DNA of 8,734 nucleotides from Candidatus Omnitrophota bacterium. Its GTDB lineage: Bacteria; Omnitrophota; Gorgyraeia; 2-02-FULL-51-18; JAGOUK01. Below, one piece after another: positions 1 to 6,011 of this stretch (positions within the stretch are counted from its first letter, which is position 1; the number at the start of each line of letters is the position of its first letter). A program made the translations under genes and the position numbers. Under the pieces are notes generated by a model. The model was not told the DNA's origin and searched no databases. It worked only from the letters and a program-made list of their open reading frames with translations. The stretch lies in NCBI GenBank assembly GCA_015231685.1, contig JADGBA010000009.1, forward strand, positions 11,835 through 20,568, given 5' to 3'.

Positions 1-2
1 GG

Positions 3-1640
3 TCCCGGGAGAAAGACGCTGAACTCGCTGCGGCGCGCATTGAACGCGCTTTGTCCGGCGCAGAATCACCCGAGTCTGTTCTCAAAGAAATATCCGGGGT
101 TTTTGGAAAGTCGGCCCAACTGGAGATTGTCTGGGCGGACGGAAAGCGGCTGAGTGTGCCGCAGGAGAAAGCGCCGGGGGACGCCGATCCGAGGGAATCT
201 TTGTGGTATCAGGACGTGGCCCGCACTAAAGGCCGGGTGCCGCCGAGGCTGGATGCCGGATTTCGCGGAGAGGAGGCCGCGCTGAGACTCTCGGTGCCGA
301 TTTTTGATGCCAATCGATGGATTCTCAAAGGCGTCTTATCCGCAAGGATCGGCGCCGAGAATTTAGTCGAGGCGGTGGGGAAGGTATTTGTCCGAGAGGT
401 GCAGGAAGTGGTTTGGCTCATGTCTCCGGATGGGGGTGTCGGCCTGGGGATTCGTGCCGCGGACGTGCCCCCCGGAGATTTTTTGCAAATAATTGATCGT
501 TGTGCGAAGGGGGTTATTGACGGCGGCGGGGTCGAGTTTGTCGGAAAAGAGCCGTATCTTGTTTCGGTTCAAACGTTGCCGGAATCAGGCGGGCAGGTGT
601 TGTACCCGGTTTCTCTGCGAAATTTAATCGGACCGATTCTGACGGATGCCCTTGTGGGATTTATCCTGGCGGTGGCCGGCGTTTGGGTGATCGCCAACAT
701 CGGGTGGGGGATCATCGGAGGTTTTGTACGACGGATCGAGCGCTTGAGTCAGGCAGCGGAAGGACTGGCCGCGGGGCGGTTTGATGTGCGGGTCGAGGAT
801 TCAGGAAAAGATGAGATCGGGCGGCTTGCCGCGACGTTTAATCACATGGCCGAAAGCCTTCGTATCTATATGCGGGAGCTGGAAATCACCACCCGTGAAA
901 AGGAGGCTATCGCGACCGAGCTTCAAATCGCGGCCAGCCTTCAGGAAAAGGCGCTTCCCAAGACCATGCCGCGTATTCCGGGCCTGGAAGTGGCTGCGCG
1001 GAGTTTTCCGGCCAAATCCGTAGGCGGGGACTACTTTGATTTTGTATATCCCAAAAAAGGCGCTGTGGGTTTTGTGATCGCGGATGCGGCCGGCAAAGGA
1101 ATGCCGGGCTCACTTTTTATGTCGCACTCCCGCAGCGTATTCCGTGTGATATCGGCGGAAGACCCCTCGCCTTCAGCGATGCTCGGCCGAATCAACGATT
1201 TTCTGGCTGAAGACACCGGGGACACGGACGGCATGTTCATCACCTACGTATTCGGACTATACGATGCCCCAAAGCAGACCCTGACGTATGCGAACGCAGG
1301 CCACTTTCCTCCGCTGCTCCTCTCGTCGGAGACGGGAAGATTCTCGGAGCTTGGCGCCGGCGGCCTGCCGGCGGGTATCATGGCGGGGCAGACGTATACC
1401 GAGGAAGTGGTTCCGTTCAAGAGCGGCGATGTCCTGGTGATGTACACGGACGGTATTATTGAAGCCATGAATACCGGAGGAGCGATGTTTGGGGTGGATC
1501 GTCTGATGAATTTGATCTTGGCCCGCAAGCGCGAAAGCGCCAAACAGATCCTTGACGGGATGGAGGCCGAAGTTCGTCTCTTTTCCGGGGAGGCCCCCCA
1601 GCATGACGATATGACGATCCTTGTGGTTAAGTGCCTCTAA
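3..1640 (+). CDS. Membrane sensor protein phosphatase, dCache-like sensor, HAMP and SpoIIE/PP2C domains (5' end outside window)
   Basis: The frame is open to the left edge, so the true start lies upstream; the first candidate inside is TTG at 51. Domain order: a helix just after a presumed first membrane segment (outside the window); an extracytoplasmic region with Cache-like patterns (WYQDVAR, then LSVPIFDANRW and GVLSARIGAENL); a hydrophobic helix at about 624-716; a HAMP domain ending GKDEIGRLAATFNHMAESL (to about 865); a coiled coil (about 870-960); and a C-terminal SpoIIE-type PP2C phosphatase. All phosphatase metal motifs are present: VGGDYFDF (1020-1043), DAAGKG (1083-1100), NAGH (1293-1304), YTDGIIEA (TDG at 1446-1454) and DDMT (1605-1616). 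The family dephosphorylates serine/threonine phosphoproteins, often anti-anti-sigma (STAS) partners, at the inner face of the membrane in response to an external ligand. No STAS or anti-sigma kinase gene is visible here, so the partner is unknown. Very sure of the family, unsure of the ligand. Confidence 0.92.
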   Translation, partial: SREKDAELAAARIERALSGAESPESVLKEISGVFGKSAQLEIVWADGKRLSVPQEKAPGDADPRESLWYQDVARTKGRVPPRLDAGFRGEEAALRLSVPIFDANRWILKGVLSARIGAENLVEAVGKVFVREVQEVVWLMSPDGGVGLGIRAADVPPGDFLQIIDRCAKGVIDGGGVEFVGKEPYLVSVQTLPESGGQVLYPVSLRNLIGPILTDALVGFILAVAGVWVIANIGWGIIGGFVRRIERLSQAAEGLAAGRFDVRVEDSGKDEIGRLAATFNHMAESLRIYMRELEITTREKEAIATELQIAASLQEKALPKTMPRIPGLEVAARSFPAKSVGGDYFDFVYPKKGAVGFVIADAAGKGMPGSLFMSHSRSVFRVISAEDPSPSAMLGRINDFLAEDTGDTDGMFITYVFGLYDAPKQTLTYANAGHFPPLLLSSETGRFSELGAGGLPAGIMAGQTYTEEVVPFKSGDVLVMYTDGIIEAMNTGGAMFGVDRLMNLILARKRESAKQILDGMEAEVRLFSGEAPQHDDMTILVVKCL

Positions 1641-1666
1641 CCCCCGGCAGTCGCAGGCATCTTTTT
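1632..1666 (+). terminator. Possible weak Rho-independent terminator after the phosphatase gene
   Basis: TGCCT (1632-1636) can pair with AGGCA (1655-1659), and a run CTTTTT follows at 1661-1666. The stem is only five pairs (six with a G-T wobble) with a loop of about 18 nt, and its left arm overlaps the stop codon. The position is right, directly behind the gene and ahead of a new promoter, but the hairpin is weak. Confidence 0.3.
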
Positions 1667-1708
1667 AAATAGTTTGAATGTAAACACTAATATCACAGGT
1701 TTTGTAAA

Positions 1709-1727
1709 TTCAAGATTGAATCTTGAA
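1709..1727. promoter_or_regulatory. Perfect palindrome, operator-like
   Basis: TTCAAGATT (1709-1717), one central G, then AATCTTGAA (1719-1727): a perfect 9-1-9 inverted repeat in an AT-rich gap. It overlaps the -35 element of the candidate promoter at 1716-1743, the place expected for a dimeric repressor or activator site. No T-run follows, so it is not a typical terminator. The binding protein is unknown. Confidence 0.45.
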
Positions 1728-1743
1728 CGCCCTCCATTACAAT
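1716..1743 (+). promoter_or_regulatory. Sigma70-like promoter ahead of the small ORF
   Basis: TTGAAT (1716-1721) and TACAAT (1738-1743) are 16 nt apart; the -10 matches TATAAT at five of six positions and the -35 matches TTGACA at four. Transcription would start near 1750, leaving a leader of about 40 nt before the ATG at 1791. This is inferred from sequence match only. Confidence 0.45.
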
Positions 1744-1790
1744 TGTTCGAGGCACCGTTGTAACCGTGGATGAATTCCCAGGGAGGTGCT

Positions 1791-2009
1791 ATGCGCGTGA
1801 CAGGAATATTGCAAAAAGAAATGCATGGAGCGACGGCCGATCAGACCCGCCAAAGAATGATGCTGAACCGAGTGGCATCGGAAGCGCTGATAATCTTTGA
1901 AGACTATGTTGTCGAGAATCTGCTCACCCGTGACTTCAGGCCTCAAAGCCGTGAAGACGCAGGTAATCGGCGCGAAAGACGCCGGGACGCGAAGCGAACT
2001 CGGCCCTGA
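1791..2009 (+). CDS. Small protein of unknown function, 72 residues
   Basis: I do not recognise this protein. The start is ATG 1791, chosen over the in-frame ATG at 1770 because GGGAGG (1781-1786) sits 4 nt before it and nothing comparable precedes 1770. Residues 1-50 form a mixed, probably helical segment (MRVTGILQKEMHG, later EALIIFEDYVVENLL). The last 20 or so are very rich in Arg and Asp/Glu (NRRERRRDAKRTRP) and could bind nucleic acid or simply be disordered. There is no signal peptide, membrane helix or Cys motif. A promoter-like sequence with an overlapping palindrome lies just upstream. The last 74 nt overlap, in antisense, the end of the convergent glycosyltransferase gene, so the basic tail could be a by-product of that gene's coding constraint. 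Real gene or chance ORF is undecided; the ribosome binding site and promoter favour real. Confidence 0.45.
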   Translation: MRVTGILQKEMHGATADQTRQRMMLNRVASEALIIFEDYVVENLLTRDFRPQSREDAGNRRERRRDAKRTRP

Positions 2010-3534
2010 GCCTCCGTACCGACCGGTCGAATTCCGCCACAAAATCCGTTCCAAAAATACCATAAGCCTCCGCCGATAGTTCCATAACGGAATTACGGTG
2101 GCGGGTCGGCTCATCGAGCATGAGCGCCAGAAGCCAGGTGATGTAATCTGAGCGCCGGATTGCGGATGTGAGGGGGCGGGTAATGCCGTCGGGTGCTGTC
2201 GCTTTAAGAAAACCGTAAGAAGGCGCTTCGCGCGTAAGCCCAAAAATGGTGAGGGCGGTGATGATGCCGGCAACCGGCATCAACCACCTGCGTGCAAAGA
2301 GATTCCGGAACACGCTTTCCAGAAAAAGTCCGGCCAGAAACACAAAAAACGGAGTGACCGGAAAGCGATATCGCGATTGAAGGTGGATCGGAAGAATGCT
2401 TAAGAGAATCATCCATCCGAATGCGGCAATTTCACGCGCAGGACCACGACGCCGCAGCGCAAGAACGGTTCCCGGCAGGGCCAGAGCCAAAAGAATGCCG
2501 AATCCGAGTCCGGCAACGCGGCTTTGGGGCACGAGTCGACGGAAGACGTAGTAGCTGAAATTGGAAGGGATTTCGTAGGCGTTGAAGGTCATGCGGAGTT
2601 TTCTCAGATACAAATCCGCAAAAAGCCCCGGATTCTCGAGTATTTCACCGCCAATCAGACGCAGGGCCTCCGCGAGGCGGTCCTCCGATTCCCTTTTAAG
2701 ATAGCGGGAGTGGTCGGTCGGAAAAAATCCCACTCCCGGTCCCCAAAGATCATTTCCAAGCAGCAAAGCGTCCACCCCTTGCGATGATACAGGGATGACC
2801 TTGCGGGCTGATTTCCAGTTATGAAGCGTCATCGGGCTTATCACTAAGAGCGCTGTACACAAAGTGAGAAGGCCTGCCGCGGCGAATTGAGCTCTCTTCC
2901 GCCGAACCGCGGAGATCGCGATCCGCATGGGAATCGCTGCCAAAAAAACGTGGGGCCGCAGCGCTGTCAAAAATCCCAGAAAGCATCCAAGCGGGAACGC
3001 GGCGAAGAGTGTGCGGCCATGTTCCCTGAGCACCACCCACGACCAGACAACCAAAAAACCGGCGGAAGCGACGAGTGAGGCGCGGATGAGACACGCATCA
3101 TAGTATGCCGAAGGGCCGTATAGCGACCAAAGAAGGGCGGCGAGAATTCCGGCTGCCACCCGGCCGGACCTGCGGCCCAAATCCCAATACACAAAAACGA
3201 GGGCCGAAGAAATCAAAGCCTGCGCGCCCAGGATCAGCGCGAGCGGGTGGGATCTGTATAAGAGGGATAACGAGATGAGGAAGGGGTAAAAGGGGGAGAT
3301 GTAGAAAGGCCGTCCGGATGCCGCCGCGTCCAGAAACCAGCTGCCCTCACGAATGCGGTCCGCCCAGCGCAGGAAGAGATTCGGATCCGGGCCCTCCACG
3401 TTGATAATGAACTGATAATAGGGCGTCCGGGCGAAGTCATGAATAATCCAGAGGCGTAGCCCCATCGTAAAGAGGAACATGACAAAGACCAGCCAGAAGC
3501 CGAGGCGCCGAGTTGTGGTGAGCGAAGGGTTCAT
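1936..3534 (-). CDS. Membrane glycosyltransferase, GT-C fold (GT39/ArnT/PMT_2-like)
   Basis: A 532-residue polytopic membrane protein starting at ATG 3534 (complement). It has an N-terminal transmembrane helix (about 11-31), then a first extracytoplasmic loop with acidic residues in NVEGPDPNLFLRWADRI (E47, D50), the usual place of the catalytic Asp in GT-C enzymes. Next comes SPFYPFLISL (about 80-89), like the PPxYP motif of the family. Several hydrophobic helices follow, with an ALRPH motif (about 191-195) matching the conserved RP segment. Hydrophobic helices continue to about residue 450, followed by a soluble tail of about 80 residues. Enzymes of this class move a sugar from a polyprenyl-phosphate carrier to lipid, glycan or protein on the outer face of the membrane; substrate and acceptor cannot be told here. 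It stands alone on the minus strand between unrelated genes. No clear ribosome binding site precedes the ATG; a TATGAT (complement of 3549-3554) could be a -10 box, giving a very short leader. Family assignment is fairly sure, specificity is not. Confidence 0.75.
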   Translation of the reverse strand: MNPSLTTTRRLGFWLVFVMFLFTMGLRLWIIHDFARTPYYQFIINVEGPDPNLFLRWADRIREGSWFLDAAASGRPFYISPFYPFLISLSLLYRSHPLALILGAQALISSALVFVYWDLGRRSGRVAAGILAALLWSLYGPSAYYDACLIRASLVASAGFLVVWSWVVLREHGRTLFAAFPLGCFLGFLTALRPHVFLAAIPMRIAISAVRRKRAQFAAAGLLTLCTALLVISPMTLHNWKSARKVIPVSSQGVDALLLGNDLWGPGVGFFPTDHSRYLKRESEDRLAEALRLIGGEILENPGLFADLYLRKLRMTFNAYEIPSNFSYYVFRRLVPQSRVAGLGFGILLALALPGTVLALRRRGPAREIAAFGWMILLSILPIHLQSRYRFPVTPFFVFLAGLFLESVFRNLFARRWLMPVAGIITALTIFGLTREAPSYGFLKATAPDGITRPLTSAIRRSDYITWLLALMLDEPTRHRNSVMELSAEAYGIFGTDFVAEFDRSVRRLRAEFASRPGVFRADYLRLHGFEA

Positions 3535-3611
3535 GTGCTTAATAACGTATCATAGGGCCGATTCACGCACAATGCCCCACGCCTCCCACCCCAAGAATCC
3601 GCAACTTCATA

Positions 3612-3651
3612 TCGGGGACAGTCCCAAAAACCCCGTTGAGCCTGTCCCCGA
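3612..3651. repeat. REP-like palindromic hairpin
   Basis: TCGGGGACAG (3612-3621) pairs perfectly with CTGTCCCCGA (3642-3651), a 10-bp GC-rich stem with a 20-nt loop. The left arm runs into GTCCC, giving a nested GGGACAGTCCC palindrome. From memory, GGGGACAG/CTGTCCCC arms are typical of intergenic REP-type elements mobilised by IS200-like TnpA(REP) transposases. No such transposase is in this window. There is no T-run beside it, so a terminator is less likely. Confidence 0.5.
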
Positions 3652-3697
3652 ATGCTGGAAACCGTACGATGTACACCGGCGGGCGCGCATTATCACA

Positions 3698-3744
3698 AAC
3701 CGGACATTTCTAATTTGGTAAGAACCGGACATTTCTATTTTGGT
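3698..3744. repeat. Tandem pair of 22-bp direct repeats, possible insertion sequence end
   Basis: Copy 1 is 3698-3719 and copy 2 is 3723-3744, period 25. Both begin AACCGGACATTTCTA and end TTTGGT, and they differ at one position (3713 A, 3738 T). The pattern resembles paired transposase-binding sites at the ends of DDE (IS481/IS21-like) insertion sequences as I remember them. No transposase gene is present, so this would be a solo end or remnant. It could instead be a pair of regulator sites for coaD or for the glycosyltransferase. Confidence 0.55.
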
Positions 3745-3765
3745 TGCACACAGCATGAAGCGATG

Positions 3766-3795
3766 TTGCGAATCACAGGCGCCATCCTATATAAT
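3766..3795 (+). promoter_or_regulatory. Sigma70-like promoter for the coaD-fab operon
   Basis: TTGCGA (3766-3771), an 18-nt spacer and a perfect TATAAT (3790-3795). It lies 22 bp past the tandem repeats and predicts a transcript starting near 3802, about 50 nt before the GTG start of coaD. This also argues against translation of coaD from the in-frame ATGs at 3740 and 3794, which would lie upstream of the transcript start. Confidence 0.55.
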
Positions 3796-3853
3796 GATCA
3801 AACTTTTTATATGGTGTGCGGTTCATGGCGACGACCTGATCGAGATTGGGGGA

Positions 3854-4351
3854 GTGGTGTCCAAGGCGGCAAATATCGCGATTTATCCGGGGACGTTTGA
3901 CCCCATCACCTATGGTCATCTGGATATGATCGACCGGGGTCTCAAGATCATTGACGAGATCATCGTGGCGGTCGGAGCCAATCCTAACAAACGGCCGCTG
4001 TTTTCTATTGACGAACGGGTGGATATGGTCAAGAAAACCGCCGGTAAAAAACGCAATGTCCGCGTTGAGAGCTTTGACGGGCTTCTTGTGGATTACGCGG
4101 CCCGAAAGAACGTTCGCGCTGTTATTCGCGGGGTGAGAATGTTTTCTGATTTTGAATACGAATTTCAAATGGCGCTCACAAACCGCAAGCTCAATCCGAA
4201 GGTGGAGACGTTTTTTTTGATGCCGAACGAAGTGTATTCTTATCTGACGTCGAGTCACATGAAGGAGATCGTGTCCATGGGCGGCGATGTGTCCAGCTAT
4301 GTACCGCCCTATGTGTACGAAAAGCTCAGGCAAAAGGCGGGTCGCGTATAA
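3854..4351 (+). CDS. coaD: Phosphopantetheine adenylyltransferase
   Basis: Transfers AMP from ATP to 4'-phosphopantetheine to make dephospho-CoA, the penultimate step of CoA synthesis, in the cytoplasm. The nucleotidyltransferase motif is intact: IAIYPGTFDPITYGHLDMI (TxxH-type site, YGH), then NPNKRPLFSIDERVDMV, then RGVRMFSDFEYEFQMA, and SSHMKEIVSMGGDVSSYVPP near the C-terminus. The frame is open far upstream, to ATG 3740, but the family begins a few residues before IAIYPG and is about 160 residues long. GTG 3854 (165 residues) or GTG 3857 (164 residues) fits best, and a perfect -10 box covers 3790-3795. The ribosome binding site is poor: a GGGGG run at 3848-3852 sits very close. It is the first gene of the operon, and its stop overlaps the next start (TAATG at 4349-4353). 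Very sure of function, less of the exact start. Confidence 0.95.
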   Translation: MVSKAANIAIYPGTFDPITYGHLDMIDRGLKIIDEIIVAVGANPNKRPLFSIDERVDMVKKTAGKKRNVRVESFDGLLVDYAARKNVRAVIRGVRMFSDFEYEFQMALTNRKLNPKVETFFLMPNEVYSYLTSSHMKEIVSMGGDVSSYVPPYVYEKLRQKAGRV

Positions 4352-4797
4352 TGGACCTCAAGCATGTCAGCGTCCGCGCTCTGGAAGCCAATGAGGTTCT
4401 GGTGGATGCCCGGGTCAACGCGGAGGCGCTCGGTCTCGAAGAAACTGAGATGCGCTTTGAAGGAGAAGCGATTCTTTCCGGCGTGATGTCGGCCTCCGGC
4501 GGTCAAATCACTGCGGATCTGGCGCTTGAAGGATCGGCAGTAAGGACTTGCGCCCGTTGCCTGGAAGAATACGAAGACGATTTCCGCCATCGCTGGCAAA
4601 TTGTGGTGCCGGCTCCGAAGGAACTCACGGTGAACGTTCTCACCTGGGTGCGGGAAGAACTGATCGTAGAGGAGCCGATGAGCACGCTTTGTGATGATGA
4701 ATGCAAGGGGCTTTGTGCCGATTGCGGCCAGAACCTTAATGACGGGCCGTGCAATTGTCCCGGCGCCGTGAAGTCTCAATCACCCGAAAACAAATAG
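4351..4797 (+). CDS. yceD: YceD/DUF177 family protein
   Basis: A 148-residue DUF177 protein. An N-terminal beta-rich part is followed by CARC (C67, C70), an acidic stretch, then the cysteine-rich end: C114, C118, C122, C125, C134 and C136, in the family pattern ECKGLCADCGQNLN. The cysteines suggest a metal site. Members are almost always encoded just before rpmF, as here, and have been linked to 23S rRNA accumulation and ribosome biogenesis; the molecular activity is not settled. The start ATG shares a base with the coaD stop codon, so translation is probably coupled. It lies 13 nt before rpmF. Function beyond the family name is unknown. Confidence 0.9.
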   Translation: MDLKHVSVRALEANEVLVDARVNAEALGLEETEMRFEGEAILSGVMSASGGQITADLALEGSAVRTCARCLEEYEDDFRHRWQIVVPAPKELTVNVLTWVREELIVEEPMSTLCDDECKGLCADCGQNLNDGPCNCPGAVKSQSPENK

Positions 4798-4810
4798 CAA
4801 AGGAACCACC

Positions 4811-4999
4811 ATGCCGAATCCCAAACGACGACATTCCAACCAACGCACGCGGAAGCGCAGGACTCATCAAAAGGTTACGCCTGCCGCGGCGTCCATCTGC
4901 GTAACTTGCGGTAAGGAACGTATTCCGCATCGCGTGTGTCCTCATTGCGGGTATTATAAGGGCAAGCCGATTCTTTCCAGAAAAGCCGCCAAAGCCTGA
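4811..4999 (+). CDS. rpmF: 50S ribosomal protein L32
   Basis: A 62-residue basic protein of the large ribosomal subunit. It starts with MPNPKRRHSNQRTRKRR, the standard L32 N-terminus (usually MAVPKRR or similar), and has a zinc ribbon with C30-x2-C33 and C43-x2-C46. It is thus the zinc-binding form; the paralogue used under zinc starvation lacks these cysteines. AAAGGA (4799-4804) is placed 6 nt before the ATG. The stop is 3 nt before the plsX ATG. The yceD-rpmF-plsX order is conserved across many bacteria and links ribosome and membrane lipid synthesis. Function is certain. Confidence 0.97.
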   Translation: MPNPKRRHSNQRTRKRRTHQKVTPAAASICVTCGKERIPHRVCPHCGYYKGKPILSRKAAKA

Positions 5000-5002
5000 C
5001 GT

Positions 5003-5638
5003 ATGACTGATACAGTTTCAAAGCTGGACTTGAAAGTGGCGGTTGACGCCATGGGGGGCGACCATGCGCCTCGTGTTCCCGTGGAGGGGGCAGTGTTGGC
5101 CGCCAGAGAGTATAAACATGACGTGGTTCTCGTTGGGCGCGAGCCTGAGATCCGGCAGGAGCTGTCCCGGCTCGGCCAAATCCCGTCGACCATTTCCATC
5201 CAGCACGCCGAATCCGTAATCACTATGGATGAGTCTCCGGCTCAGGCGGTGCGACGTAAAAAGGATTCTTCCATCAGCGTTGCGGCGGACCTGGCGAAGC
5301 ATGGAGCGGTCAACGCCATTGTGACCGCCGGCCACACCGGAGCGGCGGTCGCGGCCACCACCCTGAAGCTGAGAATGCTTGAGGGGATTGACCGACCCGG
5401 CATCGGTATTACGCTTCCGACGCTGGCGGGGCCGTCGTTCCTTATTGATGTCGGAGCCAATATTGAGCTTAAGCCCATTCACTACTACCAATACGCGTGC
5501 ATGGGTGACGTGTATTTCAGGTACATTCTCGGAAAGGCATCTCCGAAGATCGGGATTCTCAATATCGGCGAGGAACAGCAAAAAGGGACGGAGGTTCTCC
5601 GTGACGAAATCCAAATTGAATTTTGTGGGCAACGTTGA
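5003..5638 (+). CDS. plsX: Phosphate acyltransferase PlsX, N-terminal part (gene split by a frame change)
   Basis: PlsX converts acyl-ACP and phosphate to acyl-phosphate, the donor used by PlsY to make lysophosphatidic acid at the membrane. This frame gives 211 residues. It begins near the conserved VAVDAMGGDHAP, continues through ESPAQAVRRKKDSSI and IVTAGHTGAAVAA, then SFLIDVGANIELKP and ILNIGEEQQKG. Homology stops near GTEVLRDE (about 5605); the remaining residues to the TGA at 5636-5638 are unrelated and the PlsX sequence continues in another frame. No ribosome binding site precedes ATG 5003, so translation probably depends on the rpmF stop 3 nt upstream. The intact family protein is about 330-340 residues. 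As a single chain this fragment lacks the C-terminal third and would not be expected to work alone. Confidence 0.85.
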   Translation: MTDTVSKLDLKVAVDAMGGDHAPRVPVEGAVLAAREYKHDVVLVGREPEIRQELSRLGQIPSTISIQHAESVITMDESPAQAVRRKKDSSISVAADLAKHGAVNAIVTAGHTGAAVAATTLKLRMLEGIDRPGIGITLPTLAGPSFLIDVGANIELKPIHYYQYACMGDVYFRYILGKASPKIGILNIGEEQQKGTEVLRDEIQIEFCGQR

Positions 5639-6011
5639 GGGGCGGGATATTTTTAACGGCAAAGTCGACGTGATTGTCTGTGACGGGTACGTGGGCAATG
5701 TGGTTTTGAAAGTGGCGGAATCCATCGCTGAAGTCATCGGCAAACTCCTGAAGCGCAAGATGCGCATGAATTACATGACCATGCTCGGCGCTCTGTTCTC
5801 GAGATCCGCTTTCAAGGCCCTGAAGCAGGAGGTTGATTACGCCGAGTACGGCGGCGCGCCGCTTCTGGGGATTCGCGGCAACTGCATCATCAGCCACGGC
5901 TCATCCAACCCCAAAGCCATCAAAAACGCCATTCGGGTGGCTGGCGAATCTGTGCGATGCCGTATCAACGATCATATTTTGCAGGAAAATCAGTCAAGGG
6001 AGATTTTGTGA
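5601..6011 (+). CDS. plsX: PlsX C-terminal part in a separate frame, possibly with its own start
   Basis: This frame carries the rest of PlsX: KLNFVGNVEGRDIFNG, then VDVIVCDGYVGNVVLK, a helical segment, and YAEYGGAPLLGIRG and SHGSSNPKAIKNAIR, all family landmarks in order. It is shifted by one base relative to the N-terminal part and overlaps it by 38 nt. A GTG at 5601 lies 6 nt after GGAGGT (5590-5595 with GGAGG at 5590-5594), so a 136-residue chain could be made independently. The match may be accidental, because those bases also encode Glu-Val of the upstream frame. The join is about 17-20 nt shorter than I expect between the two conserved blocks, a length that itself shifts the frame by the amount seen. 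The stop overlaps the fabH start (TGATG, 6009-6013). Homology is certain; the state of the gene is open: mutation, assembly error or split protein. Confidence 0.8.
   Translation: MTKSKLNFVGNVEGRDIFNGKVDVIVCDGYVGNVVLKVAESIAEVIGKLLKRKMRMNYMTMLGALFSRSAFKALKQEVDYAEYGGAPLLGIRGNCIISHGSSNPKAIKNAIRVAGESVRCRINDHILQENQSREIL

Larger units (their letters stand above)
3535..3853. other. Divergent intergenic region with hairpin, tandem repeats and coaD promoter
   Basis: About 320 bases between the divergent glycosyltransferase and coaD. It holds a REP-like hairpin (3612-3651), two tandem 22-bp repeats (3698-3744) and a promoter for coaD (3766-3795). Open frames crossing it end inside the repeats or have composition unlike protein, so I call no gene. 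Nothing else was seen in 3555-3611 or 3652-3697. Confidence 0.6.

Noticed and set aside
1860..1935. Terminator for the minus-strand glycosyltransferase
   Set aside because: A CGGCCG palindrome and a T-rich stretch exist but are not adjacent in the way a Rho-independent terminator needs.
1737..2273. Minus-strand open frame of 178 codons across the glycosyltransferase end
   Set aside because: Same strand but another frame of the glycosyltransferase; it lacks membrane helices and runs over the promoter and palindrome region.
3479..3721. Plus-strand open frame across the divergent intergenic region
   Set aside because: It starts inside the glycosyltransferase gene and ends in the tandem repeat; composition is unlike protein and no ribosome binding site is seen.
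3773..4333. Minus-strand open frame of 186 codons opposite coaD
   Set aside because: Mirror of the coaD coding sequence, His/Arg-rich, no recognisable motif.
5590..5640. Programmed +1 frameshift in plsX
   Set aside because: No slippery run or prfB-like site at the needed place; conserved sequence in the second frame begins well before the first frame's stop, and the missing length fits a deletion better.
5018..5767. Long minus-strand open frame (249 codons) opposite plsX
   Set aside because: Antisense shadow of a strongly conserved gene; no family motif and low-complexity basic composition.
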